A stretch of DNA of 64,000 nucleotides from Methylocystis parvus OBBP (lineage in GTDB: Bacteria > Pseudomonadota > Alphaproteobacteria > Rhizobiales > Beijerinckiaceae), in the NCBI RefSeq assembly GCF_027571405.1, contig NZ_CP092968.1, positions 4,012,008 to 4,076,007 on the forward strand. The letters are read 5' to 3'. This document shows, one piece after another, positions 57,639-64,000 of this stretch (position 1 is the stretch's first letter; each line of letters starts with the position of its first letter). The position numbers and the translations under genes were made by a program. Under the pieces are notes generated by a model. It worked only from the letters and a program-made list of their open reading frames with translations. It did no database searches and was not told the DNA's origin.

Positions 57639-57827
57639 TCACCCGATCAGCTTATGGATAATCCACCCGATCAGCAGCGCAATCAGCGTTGTGGAAAGCG
57701 CCATGCCGGCCCAGACCGACAGGCCGGTGACCGCGCCGCCTTCCTTGAAGGTGTTGCGCAGGCTGGCGTTGAGGGTGATCCACGGAGCCACAAGCCCGGC
57801 GATGATCGCATACCAGTGCCAGTCCAT
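57639..57827 (-). CDS. Two-span small membrane protein after recF
   Basis: 62 residues from MDWHWYAIIAGLVAPWITLN (ATG 57827), with helices at about 5-22 and 36-58. It begins 3 bases after the recF stop and is probably translated by reinitiation; GGGGGTGAG lies just upstream. Function unknown. Confidence 0.65.
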   Translation of the reverse strand: MDWHWYAIIAGLVAPWITLNASLRNTFKEGGAVTGLSVWAGMALSTTLIALLIGWIIHKLIG

Positions 57828-57830
57828 CAC

Positions 57831-58952
57831 TCACCCCCGTCTCTCGATCCGCCCCGGCGTCACATGCAGCATTTCCGCGCGCCCCTCCAGCGACGCGAAA
57901 AGAAACGGGTCGGCGCCCGTCATCCATATCTGCCCGCCAAGCGCTTCAAGTTCGTGAAACAGCGCCTCGCGCCGCTTCGGATCGAAATGCGCTGCGACTT
58001 CGTCGAGCAGCAATAGGGGCGCCTTTACCGTCATCTTTGCGACGAGCCGCGCATGCGCCAGCGTCAGGCCCATCAGCAGCGCCTTCTGTTCGCCGGTCGA
58101 GCAGTCGCGCGCGGCTTCGCCCTTGGGGCCATGGCGCACGGCGAGGTCGCTCGTCTGCGGGCCGGTCAGCGTGCGGCCGGCCGCCGCGTCGCGCCGCCGC
58201 GTCTGGCTGAGCGTTTCGCGAAAGCGCTCTTCCACGGCGAGGGCTGGCGCTTCGGCCAGCATGTTCTCGATCTCGCCCTCGATCGAAATGTCGGCCCAGG
58301 GAAAGACGCTTTCGCCGGCGACGATGAGCGCGGAGAGCCGCGAAACGGTCTCGCGCCGCGCCGCCGCGACGGCGACGCCGAGCGCGGCGATTTCCTGTTC
58401 GGCGGCGTCGAGCCAGCGTTTGTCGGAAACGCCCTCCTCGAGCAGGCGATTGCGATTGCGCAACGCGCGTTCGAGCTTGTTGACGCGCGCGCCGTGATCG
58501 GCGTCGACGCCAAGCGCGAGACGATCCAGAAAGCGGCGGCGTTCGCCGGCGGGGCCGTTGAACAGCCCGTCCATGGCGGGCGTCAGCCATAGAACGCGCA
58601 GATGGTCGGCGAAGGCGCGGGCGGAGGAGACGGGCGCGCGCTCGATGCGGAACTGGCGCTCGCCCTCTTGCGTCAGGCCGTGGCCGAGCTGCGTCGAGGC
58701 GCCGTCGCTCTCCAACTCTAGGGAAACGGCGAAGCCTCCGGCGCCGTCGCGACGCGCGCATTCGGCGAGTTCGGCGCGCCTGAGCCCCCGGCCCGGCGAA
58801 AAGAGCGACAGCGCCTCCAGCACATTGGTCTTGCCCGCGCCGTTCTCGCCCGAAAGCGCGACAAGCCGCGCATCGAACTCGCAGCGCGTCGACGCATAAG
58901 AACGATAGTCGGAAAGGATCAGACGCCGCACAAGCGGCGCGGGCGGGTTCAT
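57831..58952 (-). CDS. recF: DNA replication and repair protein RecF
   Basis: 373 residues from MNPPAPLVRRL. Walker A GENGAGKTNVLEAL, the LFSPGRGLRRAE motif, ABC-like signature STGEQKALLMGL and Walker B LLLLDEVAAHFD. Loads RecA at gaps. In most bacteria recF lies in dnaA-dnaN-recF; here it is apart from that cluster, on the other strand, near coaBC. Confidence 0.93.
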   Translation of the reverse strand: MNPPAPLVRRLILSDYRSYASTRCEFDARLVALSGENGAGKTNVLEALSLFSPGRGLRRAELAECARRDGAGGFAVSLELESDGASTQLGHGLTQEGERQFRIERAPVSSARAFADHLRVLWLTPAMDGLFNGPAGERRRFLDRLALGVDADHGARVNKLERALRNRNRLLEEGVSDKRWLDAAEQEIAALGVAVAAARRETVSRLSALIVAGESVFPWADISIEGEIENMLAEAPALAVEERFRETLSQTRRRDAAAGRTLTGPQTSDLAVRHGPKGEAARDCSTGEQKALLMGLTLAHARLVAKMTVKAPLLLLDEVAAHFDPKRREALFHELEALGGQIWMTGADPFLFASLEGRAEMLHVTPGRIERRG

Positions 58953-58968
58953 CACAAAGTCAGATAGG

Positions 58969-59493
58969 TCATTGCGGACGCGCGACCCGGCGTCCCGACG
59001 AGAGAAAGCTGTAGCTGTGGGTGCCGACGAAGGAGGCCATCGCGGCTTCGACGACCGGATCGTCGGACCCCGCAGGCGTCGACCAGTCCACCGTGAAGCT
59101 CGCGCCGACGCCCGCTCTGACGTCATCCTGCGCGACCGCGATCTGCATCGAAGCGTAGGGCTTCAGATAGAGGGGCTCCGAGACATAGGTTTCGACGACG
59201 TCGCCGGCGCCGCTGCGATAGTCGATCCGGTCGATGGCGAGCACATTGGTTCCGGACGCGTTGTGGATCGAGAGCGTGCCCGAGAAATTCAGCCGCGTGA
59301 CGCCGCCATGGCCGATCAGAGTCGAATGCAGCGGCACGAAGGTGCGGCCTTTATTGGCGAGTTTCTGTTCCGGCGCAGAGGCCGCGGCGCCGGCGGGCAT
59401 GTTGACGGCGGAGGCCTCCTTGTCGCGCGCGCGAGCGGCAGAAGGCAGAGCGAGGAGAAGGCCGAGCGCCAGAAGGCGTGAAGTCGTCTGCAT
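58969..59493 (-). CDS. Exported DUF3124 protein
   Basis: 174 residues from the ATG at 59493. Signal peptide 1-21. The mature domain has the DUF3124 pattern: FVPLHSTLIGHGGVTRLNFS, LSIHNASG, IDYRSGAGDVVETYV and FTVDWSTP. A beta-sandwich-like periplasmic protein of unknown role. Upstream of recF on the same strand. Confidence 0.75.
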   Translation of the reverse strand: MQTTSRLLALGLLLALPSAARARDKEASAVNMPAGAAASAPEQKLANKGRTFVPLHSTLIGHGGVTRLNFSGTLSIHNASGTNVLAIDRIDYRSGAGDVVETYVSEPLYLKPYASMQIAVAQDDVRAGVGASFTVDWSTPAGSDDPVVEAAMASFVGTHSYSFLSSGRRVARPQ

Positions 59494-59639
59494 ATCGGGG
59501 TCGCCTTTGGCGGAGAGTCGCACTCTTTTACCAAGGCGTCGCCATCATTGCGAGCGACGGCGGCCATCGGGCCATGGCCGCTTTGGCCTTGCGCACAAAA
59601 TCTGTATTCTCCGCGCGCATCGAGCAGGGAGCCTTGGGC

Positions 59640-60905
59640 TTGTCGAGCCAAAATACAGAGCAAAGCCTTGATGGTAAGAGCATTCTGCTCATCGTCGGGG
59701 GCGGGATCGCGGCCTATAAGTCGCTCGACCTCGTGCGCCGGCTGCGCGAGAGGGGCGCGCGCGTGCGCGTCGTCATGACGGCGGCGACCAAGGAATTCGT
59801 CACTCCGCTCGCTTTTACGAGCCTGACCAGCGAGAAGGTTCATGACGACCTCTTCTCCGCGACCGACGAACAGGAGATGGGGCATATTCAATTGTCTCGC
59901 GCGGCCGATCTCGTCGTCGTCGCGCCGGCGACCGCGCATCTCCTTTCGCGCGCGGCGCACGGATTATGCGACGATCTGGCGACGACGCTCCTTCTCGCGA
60001 CCGACAAGCGCGTTCTGTTCGCGCCCGCGATGAATCTGCGCATGTGGCTGGCGCCGGCGACGCAACGCAACGTCGCGATATTGAAGCAGGACGGCGCGCT
60101 CTTCGTCGGACCGGAGGACGGGGCGATGGCGTGCGGCGAATATGGTCCCGGCCGCATGAGCGAGCCGCTCGACATCGTCGGCGCCATTGAAGACGCGTTG
60201 AAAGGCGAAACGCGGCTGCGGCTTCCCGGCGCCGCCAAGGGGCCGCTGTCGGGCCGCCATGTCGTCGTCACCTCCGGACCGACGCATGAGGCGATCGATC
60301 CCGTGCGCTACATCGCCAATCGCTCCTCCGGCAAACAAGGCCACGCAATTGCGGCGGCCGCAGTGGCGGCCGGCGCGCGCGTGACGCTGATTTCGGGGCC
60401 CGTGACGCTGCCCGATCCCGCCGGATGCGACGTGGTCCGGGTCGAAAGCGCGCGCGATATGTTCGCGGCCGTGGCGCGCGTCCTGCCGGCGGATATCTTC
60501 ATCGGCGCGGCGGCGGTCGCCGATTGGCGCGTCGAGGCGGCGGCGGACAAGATAAAGAAGCGGCAGGGCGCGGCGGCGCCGACATTCTCGCTCGTCGAGA
60601 ACCCCGATATTCTCGCGACGGTTTCGCGCGCTTCGAACCGGCCGCGCCTCGTCGTGGGTTTCGCGGCTGAAACGCGCGACGTGATCGCCCACGCCAAGGA
60701 GAAATTGTTGCGCAAGGACTGCGATCTCATCATCGCCAATGACGTGTCGGAGGCGGCGGGCGTTTTCGGCGGCGACGCAAATGAGGCGCATCTCGTCTCG
60801 CGCTCAGGCGTCGAGAGCTGGCCCCGCATGAGCAAGGAGGCGGTCGCCGCGCAACTTATCGCGCGCCTCGCCGATATCCTGGACAGGAGCGAGGCCGCCG
60901 AATGA
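59640..60905 (+). CDS. coaBC: Phosphopantothenoylcysteine synthetase/decarboxylase
   Basis: 421 residues from the TTG at 59640, chosen for its AGGGAG 8-10 bases upstream; ATG 59574 is an alternative with no ribosome site. CoaC flavodomain: [35 protein letters not shown] (catalytic His) and PAMNLRMW. CoaB domain from about 190: [20 protein letters not shown], with [11 protein letters not shown] and KKRQG. Makes 4'-phosphopantetheine for coenzyme A. The stop overlaps the dut start (ATGA). Confidence 0.93.
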   Translation: MSSQNTEQSLDGKSILLIVGGGIAAYKSLDLVRRLRERGARVRVVMTAATKEFVTPLAFTSLTSEKVHDDLFSATDEQEMGHIQLSRAADLVVVAPATAHLLSRAAHGLCDDLATTLLLATDKRVLFAPAMNLRMWLAPATQRNVAILKQDGALFVGPEDGAMACGEYGPGRMSEPLDIVGAIEDALKGETRLRLPGAAKGPLSGRHVVVTSGPTHEAIDPVRYIANRSSGKQGHAIAAAAVAAGARVTLISGPVTLPDPAGCDVVRVESARDMFAAVARVLPADIFIGAAAVADWRVEAAADKIKKRQGAAAPTFSLVENPDILATVSRASNRPRLVVGFAAETRDVIAHAKEKLLRKDCDLIIANDVSEAAGVFGGDANEAHLVSRSGVESWPRMSKEAVAAQLIARLADILDRSEAAE

Positions 60906-61363
60906 AAATCTCCATCCGTCGCCTCACCAATGGCGAAGGCCTGCCATTGCCCAGCTACGCCAGCGACGGCGCCGCCGGTCTCGATCTTTACGCCGCGCTG
61001 CCCGCCGGGCAGAAGCTTGTCCTCGAGCCGGGCGCGCGCGATCTCATCCCGACAGGCGTGCAGATCGCGCTGCCGGCCGGCTATGAGGCGCAGTTGCGTC
61101 CGCGCTCCGGTCTCGCCGTCGAACACGGCGTCACGGTGCTGAACGCCCCCGGCACGATCGACTGCGACTATCGCGGCGAAGTGAAGGCGCTGCTCATCAA
61201 TCATGGCGGCCAGCCTTTCGAGATCACGCGCGGCATGCGAGTGGCCCAACTCGTCGTCGCGCCGGTGACGCGCGCCATATTGGTCGAGGCGGAAGAACTC
61301 GACGAAACGGCGCGAGGCGCCGGCGGGTTCGGCTCCACCGGCCTCGGAGACGCCGGCGAATGA
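60902..61363 (+). CDS. dut: dUTP pyrophosphatase
   Basis: 153 residues. Five conserved dUTPase motifs, including [28 protein letters not shown] and [10 protein letters not shown]. Trimeric enzyme that hydrolyses dUTP to dUMP and PPi. Coupled to coaBC and overlaps the Rrf2 gene by 4 bases. Confidence 0.96.
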   Translation: MKISIRRLTNGEGLPLPSYASDGAAGLDLYAALPAGQKLVLEPGARDLIPTGVQIALPAGYEAQLRPRSGLAVEHGVTVLNAPGTIDCDYRGEVKALLINHGGQPFEITRGMRVAQLVVAPVTRAILVEAEELDETARGAGGFGSTGLGDAGE

Positions 61364-61797
61364 AGCTGCTGCCCAAGCCCGCGAGATTTGCGCTGATGGC
61401 GGCGCTCGACGTCGCGCTGCACGCGCGGGGACGTCCTGTCTCGTCCAAGGAGCTCGCGGCGCGGCACGACCTGCCGCCGCGCCGGCTCGAAACGCTGCTC
61501 CAGGCGCTCGTGCGGGCGGGCATATTGAAAAGCGTGCGCGGCCCGGCGGGCGGCTATGAGCTGGCGCGCGAGAGGCGCCGGCTTTGCGTCGGCGAAATCG
61601 TGCGCGTCGCTCTGCGCGCCGAGGAAGACGAGGATCAATCGCCGGCGCTGCTGGTCGCGGTCCTGGAGCCGCTGATCGCCGAGACGGAGGAGGCGGCGCT
61701 TTCGAGGCTGGACGACATCACGCTCGAAGACCTCTACGCCAGCGCCATCGCCAAGGGCTTTGGCGAGAAGCAGCCTGCGAGCGATTTCGACATATGA
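61360..61797 (+). CDS. Rrf2-family regulator without the Cys cluster
   Basis: 145 residues. Winged helix: [40 protein letters not shown] and [14 protein letters not shown], exactly the Rrf2 layout. The [Fe-S]-ligand cysteines of IscR/NsrR are absent; the only Cys is in RLCVGEIV. Probably a non-iron-sulfur regulator. ATGA overlap with dut. Confidence 0.85.
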   Translation: MKLLPKPARFALMAALDVALHARGRPVSSKELAARHDLPPRRLETLLQALVRAGILKSVRGPAGGYELARERRRLCVGEIVRVALRAEEDEDQSPALLVAVLEPLIAETEEAALSRLDDITLEDLYASAIAKGFGEKQPASDFDI

Positions 61798-61919
61798 GCG
61801 CGCCGCGAAAAAGATGGGGCGGTTTTTTCGCCGAGCTCTTTAACCCGTTCGAAGAGGCGCCGCGGCCGGCGCAGGGAGGTCCAGATGAGTTACGAGACGA
61901 TCGAAGTCGAAACCCATGA
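61794..61919 (+). CDS. Possible tiny protein, 41 residues
   Basis: ATG overlaps the Rrf2 stop (ATGA). Reads [20 protein letters not shown] then EAPRPAQGG and a tail overlapping the echA start by 35 bases. The first 27 residues look natural; the tail may not be. Could be a coupled small protein or a reinitiation leader for echA. Confidence 0.35.
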   Translation: MSAPRKRWGGFFAELFNPFEEAPRPAQGGPDELRDDRSRNP

Positions 61920-62658
61920 CCGCGTCGGCCTCATCCGGCTCAATCGTCCGCAGGCCCTTAACGCCCTCAACGCGCTTCTCATCAGCGAAGTCGACTGCGC
62001 CCTGACGGGCTTCGAAAAGGATGACGGCATTGGCTGCGTCGTCGTCACCGGCTCGGAAAAGGCCTTCGCCGCTGGGGCCGACATCAAGGAAATGAAGGAC
62101 AAGAGCTTTTCGGAAGCCTTTCTCGGCGATTTTATCGGGCGCTGGGATACGGTGGCGCGGGTCCGCAAGCCGATCGTCGCCGCCGTGGCGGGCTTCGCGC
62201 TGGGCGGCGGCTGTGAACTCGCCATGATGTGCGACTTCATCATCGCGGCCGATACGGCCCAGTTCGGCCAGCCCGAGATCAAGATCGGGGTGATCCCCGG
62301 AGCGGGCGGCACCCAACGGCTCACGAGGGCGGTCGGCAAAGCCAAAGCCATGGATCTCGTTTTGACCGGCCGGATGATGGGCGCGGAGGAGGCCGAGCGG
62401 GCCGGGCTCGTCGCGAGGGTCGTGCCCGCGGCCGACCTTGTGGCCGAAGCGCTGAAGGCGGGCGCGGCCATCGCGGCCATGTCGCTTCCGGCGGCCCTGA
62501 TGGCCAAGGAAGCGGTCAATGCGGCCTTCGAGACGACGCTGATTGAGGGCGTGCGCTATGAGCGGCGGCTTTTCTATTCGCTTTTCGCCACCGAGGACCA
62601 GAAAGAGGGCATGGCGGCCTTCGTCGAAAAGCGCAAGCCGGCTTTCCGGAACCGTTGA
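61885..62658 (+). CDS. Enoyl-CoA hydratase
   Basis: 257 residues; GGGAGG upstream. Oxyanion hole [11 protein letters not shown]; catalytic Glu in [15 protein letters not shown] and in [20 protein letters not shown]. Classical short-chain enoyl-CoA hydratase of fatty-acid oxidation. Its place before rpsT is common in Alphaproteobacteria. Confidence 0.93.
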   Translation: MSYETIEVETHDRVGLIRLNRPQALNALNALLISEVDCALTGFEKDDGIGCVVVTGSEKAFAAGADIKEMKDKSFSEAFLGDFIGRWDTVARVRKPIVAAVAGFALGGGCELAMMCDFIIAADTAQFGQPEIKIGVIPGAGGTQRLTRAVGKAKAMDLVLTGRMMGAEEAERAGLVARVVPAADLVAEALKAGAAIAAMSLPAALMAKEAVNAAFETTLIEGVRYERRLFYSLFATEDQKEGMAAFVEKRKPAFRNR

Positions 62659-62678
62659 CGTGAACCGCGCCGCCGCCA

Positions 62679-62707
62679 TTGACGAAAAGGGGGCTCGCGC
62701 TTATAAG
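62679..62707 (+). promoter_or_regulatory. Sigma-70 promoter of rpsT
   Basis: TTGACG (62679-62684), 17-base spacer, TATAAG (62702-62707), 84 bases before the rpsT start. Confidence 0.75.
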
Positions 62708-62791
62708 GCCCGCGACGTGGCCGCGATTTCGCGGCCGCAACGTTTTCTGGCGGCCTTGAGTCGCTCTTACAGCTTCGAGGACAGATAGAAC

Positions 62792-63064
62792 ATGGCCAAT
62801 ACCGCTTCGGCCAAGAAAGCCGTTCGCAAGATCGAGCGCCGCACCACGGTCAACCGCGCCCGCCGCAGCCGCATGCGCACTTTCGTACGCAAGGTTGAAG
62901 AGGCTATTGCGTCGGGCGACGCGACGCTGGCGGCGGCCGCTCTGCAGAGCGCCGTGCCGGAGATGATGCGCGCCGCGCAGAAGGGCGTCATCCATAAGAA
63001 CACCGCCTCGCGCAAAGTGTCGCGCCTGAGCGCGCGCGTTAAGGCGCTGTCGGCCAAGGGCTGA
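62792..63064 (+). CDS. rpsT: Ribosomal protein S20
   Basis: 90 residues, basic and helical, [20 protein letters not shown] then NKTAS-like [18 protein letters not shown]. Primary 16S-rRNA-binding protein of the small subunit. Followed by a terminator. Confidence 0.97.
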   Translation: MANTASAKKAVRKIERRTTVNRARRSRMRTFVRKVEEAIASGDATLAAAALQSAVPEMMRAAQKGVIHKNTASRKVSRLSARVKALSAKG

Positions 63065-63121
63065 AGCAAATTTGCGTCTCTAGCGTGCAGCGTTGCTCGT
63101 TTTCGTGACACTGTGCGAAAC

Positions 63122-63152
63122 AAAAAAGCTCGGCGTTGCCGGGCTTTTTTTT
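63122..63152 (+). terminator. Rho-independent terminator after rpsT
   Basis: AAAAAAGCTCGGC / GCCGGGCTTTTTTTT (one G-T pair) with a GTT loop. Confidence 0.88.
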
Positions 63153-63654
63153 GTGATTTTGTCATGCGAATTATCAGTGACGCTCCGGTGACGCGGGCGT
63201 TAAAAAATTTTTCTCGTGAAAGTTGCGCGCATTCAAACGGCTCCCGATTCAATCTCTTGTAACTAAGCCGTCAAATTGGCGGGGATCGCGCGCCACTTGA
63301 CAGTCTCGCAGGATTCTTTCCGCACGCTGACCAGCGCGTTTGCACTAAAGCTTGGGACCAGATGGTACCGGCGCTGAATCATCGATTTACGGATCGAACT
63401 GCGCGGCTAGCGCTGTTTCGGCGCCACACCCGCGGCAAAACAGCGGCCATGCGGTGATGAGGATCGTTGCGTGAAAGAGGTGGTGCGTGTAGGGTCGTTC
63501 TTGTCGGACGAAAGCGGTCGACGTCAGAAATTCAGCTGCAGGCTGAGCGCATCAAGGGAGCGACGGCATGTCGATGTCCTGCCTCGGAAAGCCAAGGCTT
63601 TTGGCGTTGTTTCGCTTTCCTTCCTGTTCGATCTGAAATTCAAGAGATCAGTTT

Positions 63655-63678
63655 GCAAGACAGATGAATCTGTCTTGC
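63655..63678. repeat. Perfect 24-base palindrome
   Basis: GCAAGACAGAT GA ATCTGTCTTGC: exact 11-base arms around two bases. Confidence 0.85.
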
Positions 63679-63691
63679 GTGGCGTTGGAAA

Positions 63692-63714
63692 TCCGGAACC
63701 CGGACGGTTCCGGA
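63692..63714. repeat. Inverted repeat TCCGGAACC/GGTTCCGGA
   Basis: Exact 9-base arms with spacer CGGAC, 14 bases after the 24-base palindrome. Confidence 0.8.
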
Positions 63715-64000
63715 AACCGGGGGTATTTGTCATGACGGGGATGCGGCCAGCCAATTTGATTGGAGTGCTGCGTATCGCGTGCGCGCCATCGGCGCGGCGT
63801 TGTTTTGATTCCGTTCCCGGTATGAGTTTCGATAGAGCGAGTTGTCAGACCGAGAGTTCGAGTTTCGTGAGCGGTCCGCCTCGTTAGAATCCTCGGTCTT
63901 CGCGCCGAACGTCGACTTCTTACTTGACGATCTCGAAGCACGCCGCCCGCGTCAGCGCGGGCGTGGCCTGTTGCTCGCTTTTTATGAAAAAAGGTCGCGA

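Larger units (their letters stand above)
63153..64000. other. Gene-free region, probable dnaA/oriC upstream zone
   Basis: 848 bases without a credible gene; a 138-codon frame (63471-63887) is unnatural. Local AT-rich patch near 63200-63215 (GTTAAAAAATTTTTC). A TTATCAGTG at 63171 is at best a poor DnaA-box match, and I found no good TTATCCACA copies. rpsT followed by dnaA is a frequent alphaproteobacterial order, so dnaA likely starts past base 64000 (inference). Confidence 0.4.

Noticed and set aside
59546..59575. Partial CATTGCGAGCGACGG match to the dispersed repeat
   Set aside because: Too short and lacks the complementary arm.
63471..63887. 138-codon plus-strand frame after rpsT
   Set aside because: Unnatural composition, no ribosome site, runs through two strong palindromes.

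Overview
The window is GC-rich chromosomal DNA from an alphaproteobacterium. It is most likely a Hyphomicrobiales member near Methylocystis/Methylosinus. That placement rests on protein style and gene order (tRNA-Leu-tig-clpP; coaBC-dut-Rrf2-echA-rpsT with an origin-like region after rpsT) and is an inference, not a search result.

Layout. 1-1.1 kb: 3' end of a large secreted protein with six exact 147-bp FG-GAP/VCBS-type repeats, perhaps a secretion substrate. 1.2-14.6 kb: a nearly complete type II secretion system split over five transcription units (gspL-M-C, gspE-F-H-I-J, gspO, gspD, gspG-K), plus small secreted proteins and a DUF1190-like protein. 15-20.4 kb: a fatty-acid desaturase, several small secreted or membrane proteins (two below 60 residues), a glycine-rich protein, and an L,D-transpeptidase with a degenerate second domain. 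20.4-26.6 kb: a frameshifted relic, then a minus-strand surface-glycan cluster (polytopic membrane protein, two family-2 glycosyltransferases, methyltransferase, GtrA flippase-like protein). One glycosyltransferase has a disrupted 5' end. 27.5-30.9 kb: a poorly coding accessory stretch beside the 3' end of tRNA-Glu. It holds a NepR-like/coiled-coil protein, an ATGA-coupled pair of tiny genes and a beheaded XRE-type regulator.

31-38 kb: housekeeping genes (ABC-F ATPase, GNAT protein, proS-lolC-lolD) and a membrane-anchored periplasmic protein whose predicted mature end begins with His. 38.3-42.4 kb: the most interesting block, an rpfF-like DSF-family signal synthase in an apparent operon with a membrane PAS-GGDEF-EAL c-di-GMP enzyme, facing a second, divergent crotonase-fold protein. 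42.6-44.8 kb: a multicopper-oxidase-fold protein that has lost key copper ligands, and a lysozyme-inhibitor-like protein. 44.9-49.5 kb: tRNA-Leu, tig, clpP and a biotin-dependent acyl-CoA carboxylase alpha subunit. 49.8-57.5 kb: MerR regulator, EmrA-like adaptor with outer-membrane factor, recQ, zinc alcohol dehydrogenase. 57.6-63.1 kb: recF and a small membrane protein, DUF3124 protein, coaBC-dut-Rrf2 chain, echA, rpsT. 63.15-64 kb: no convincing gene but strong inverted repeats, probably the region leading into dnaA/oriC beyond the window.

How it fits together. The Gsp genes encode an envelope machine for exporting folded periplasmic proteins. The glycan cluster, LolCD and the transpeptidase maintain the envelope. 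The rpfF/GGDEF-EAL pair would link a diffusible fatty-acid signal to c-di-GMP and so to surface behaviour. Intergenic space carries two families of palindromic repeats. All function statements come from reading motifs by eye; no search was run.
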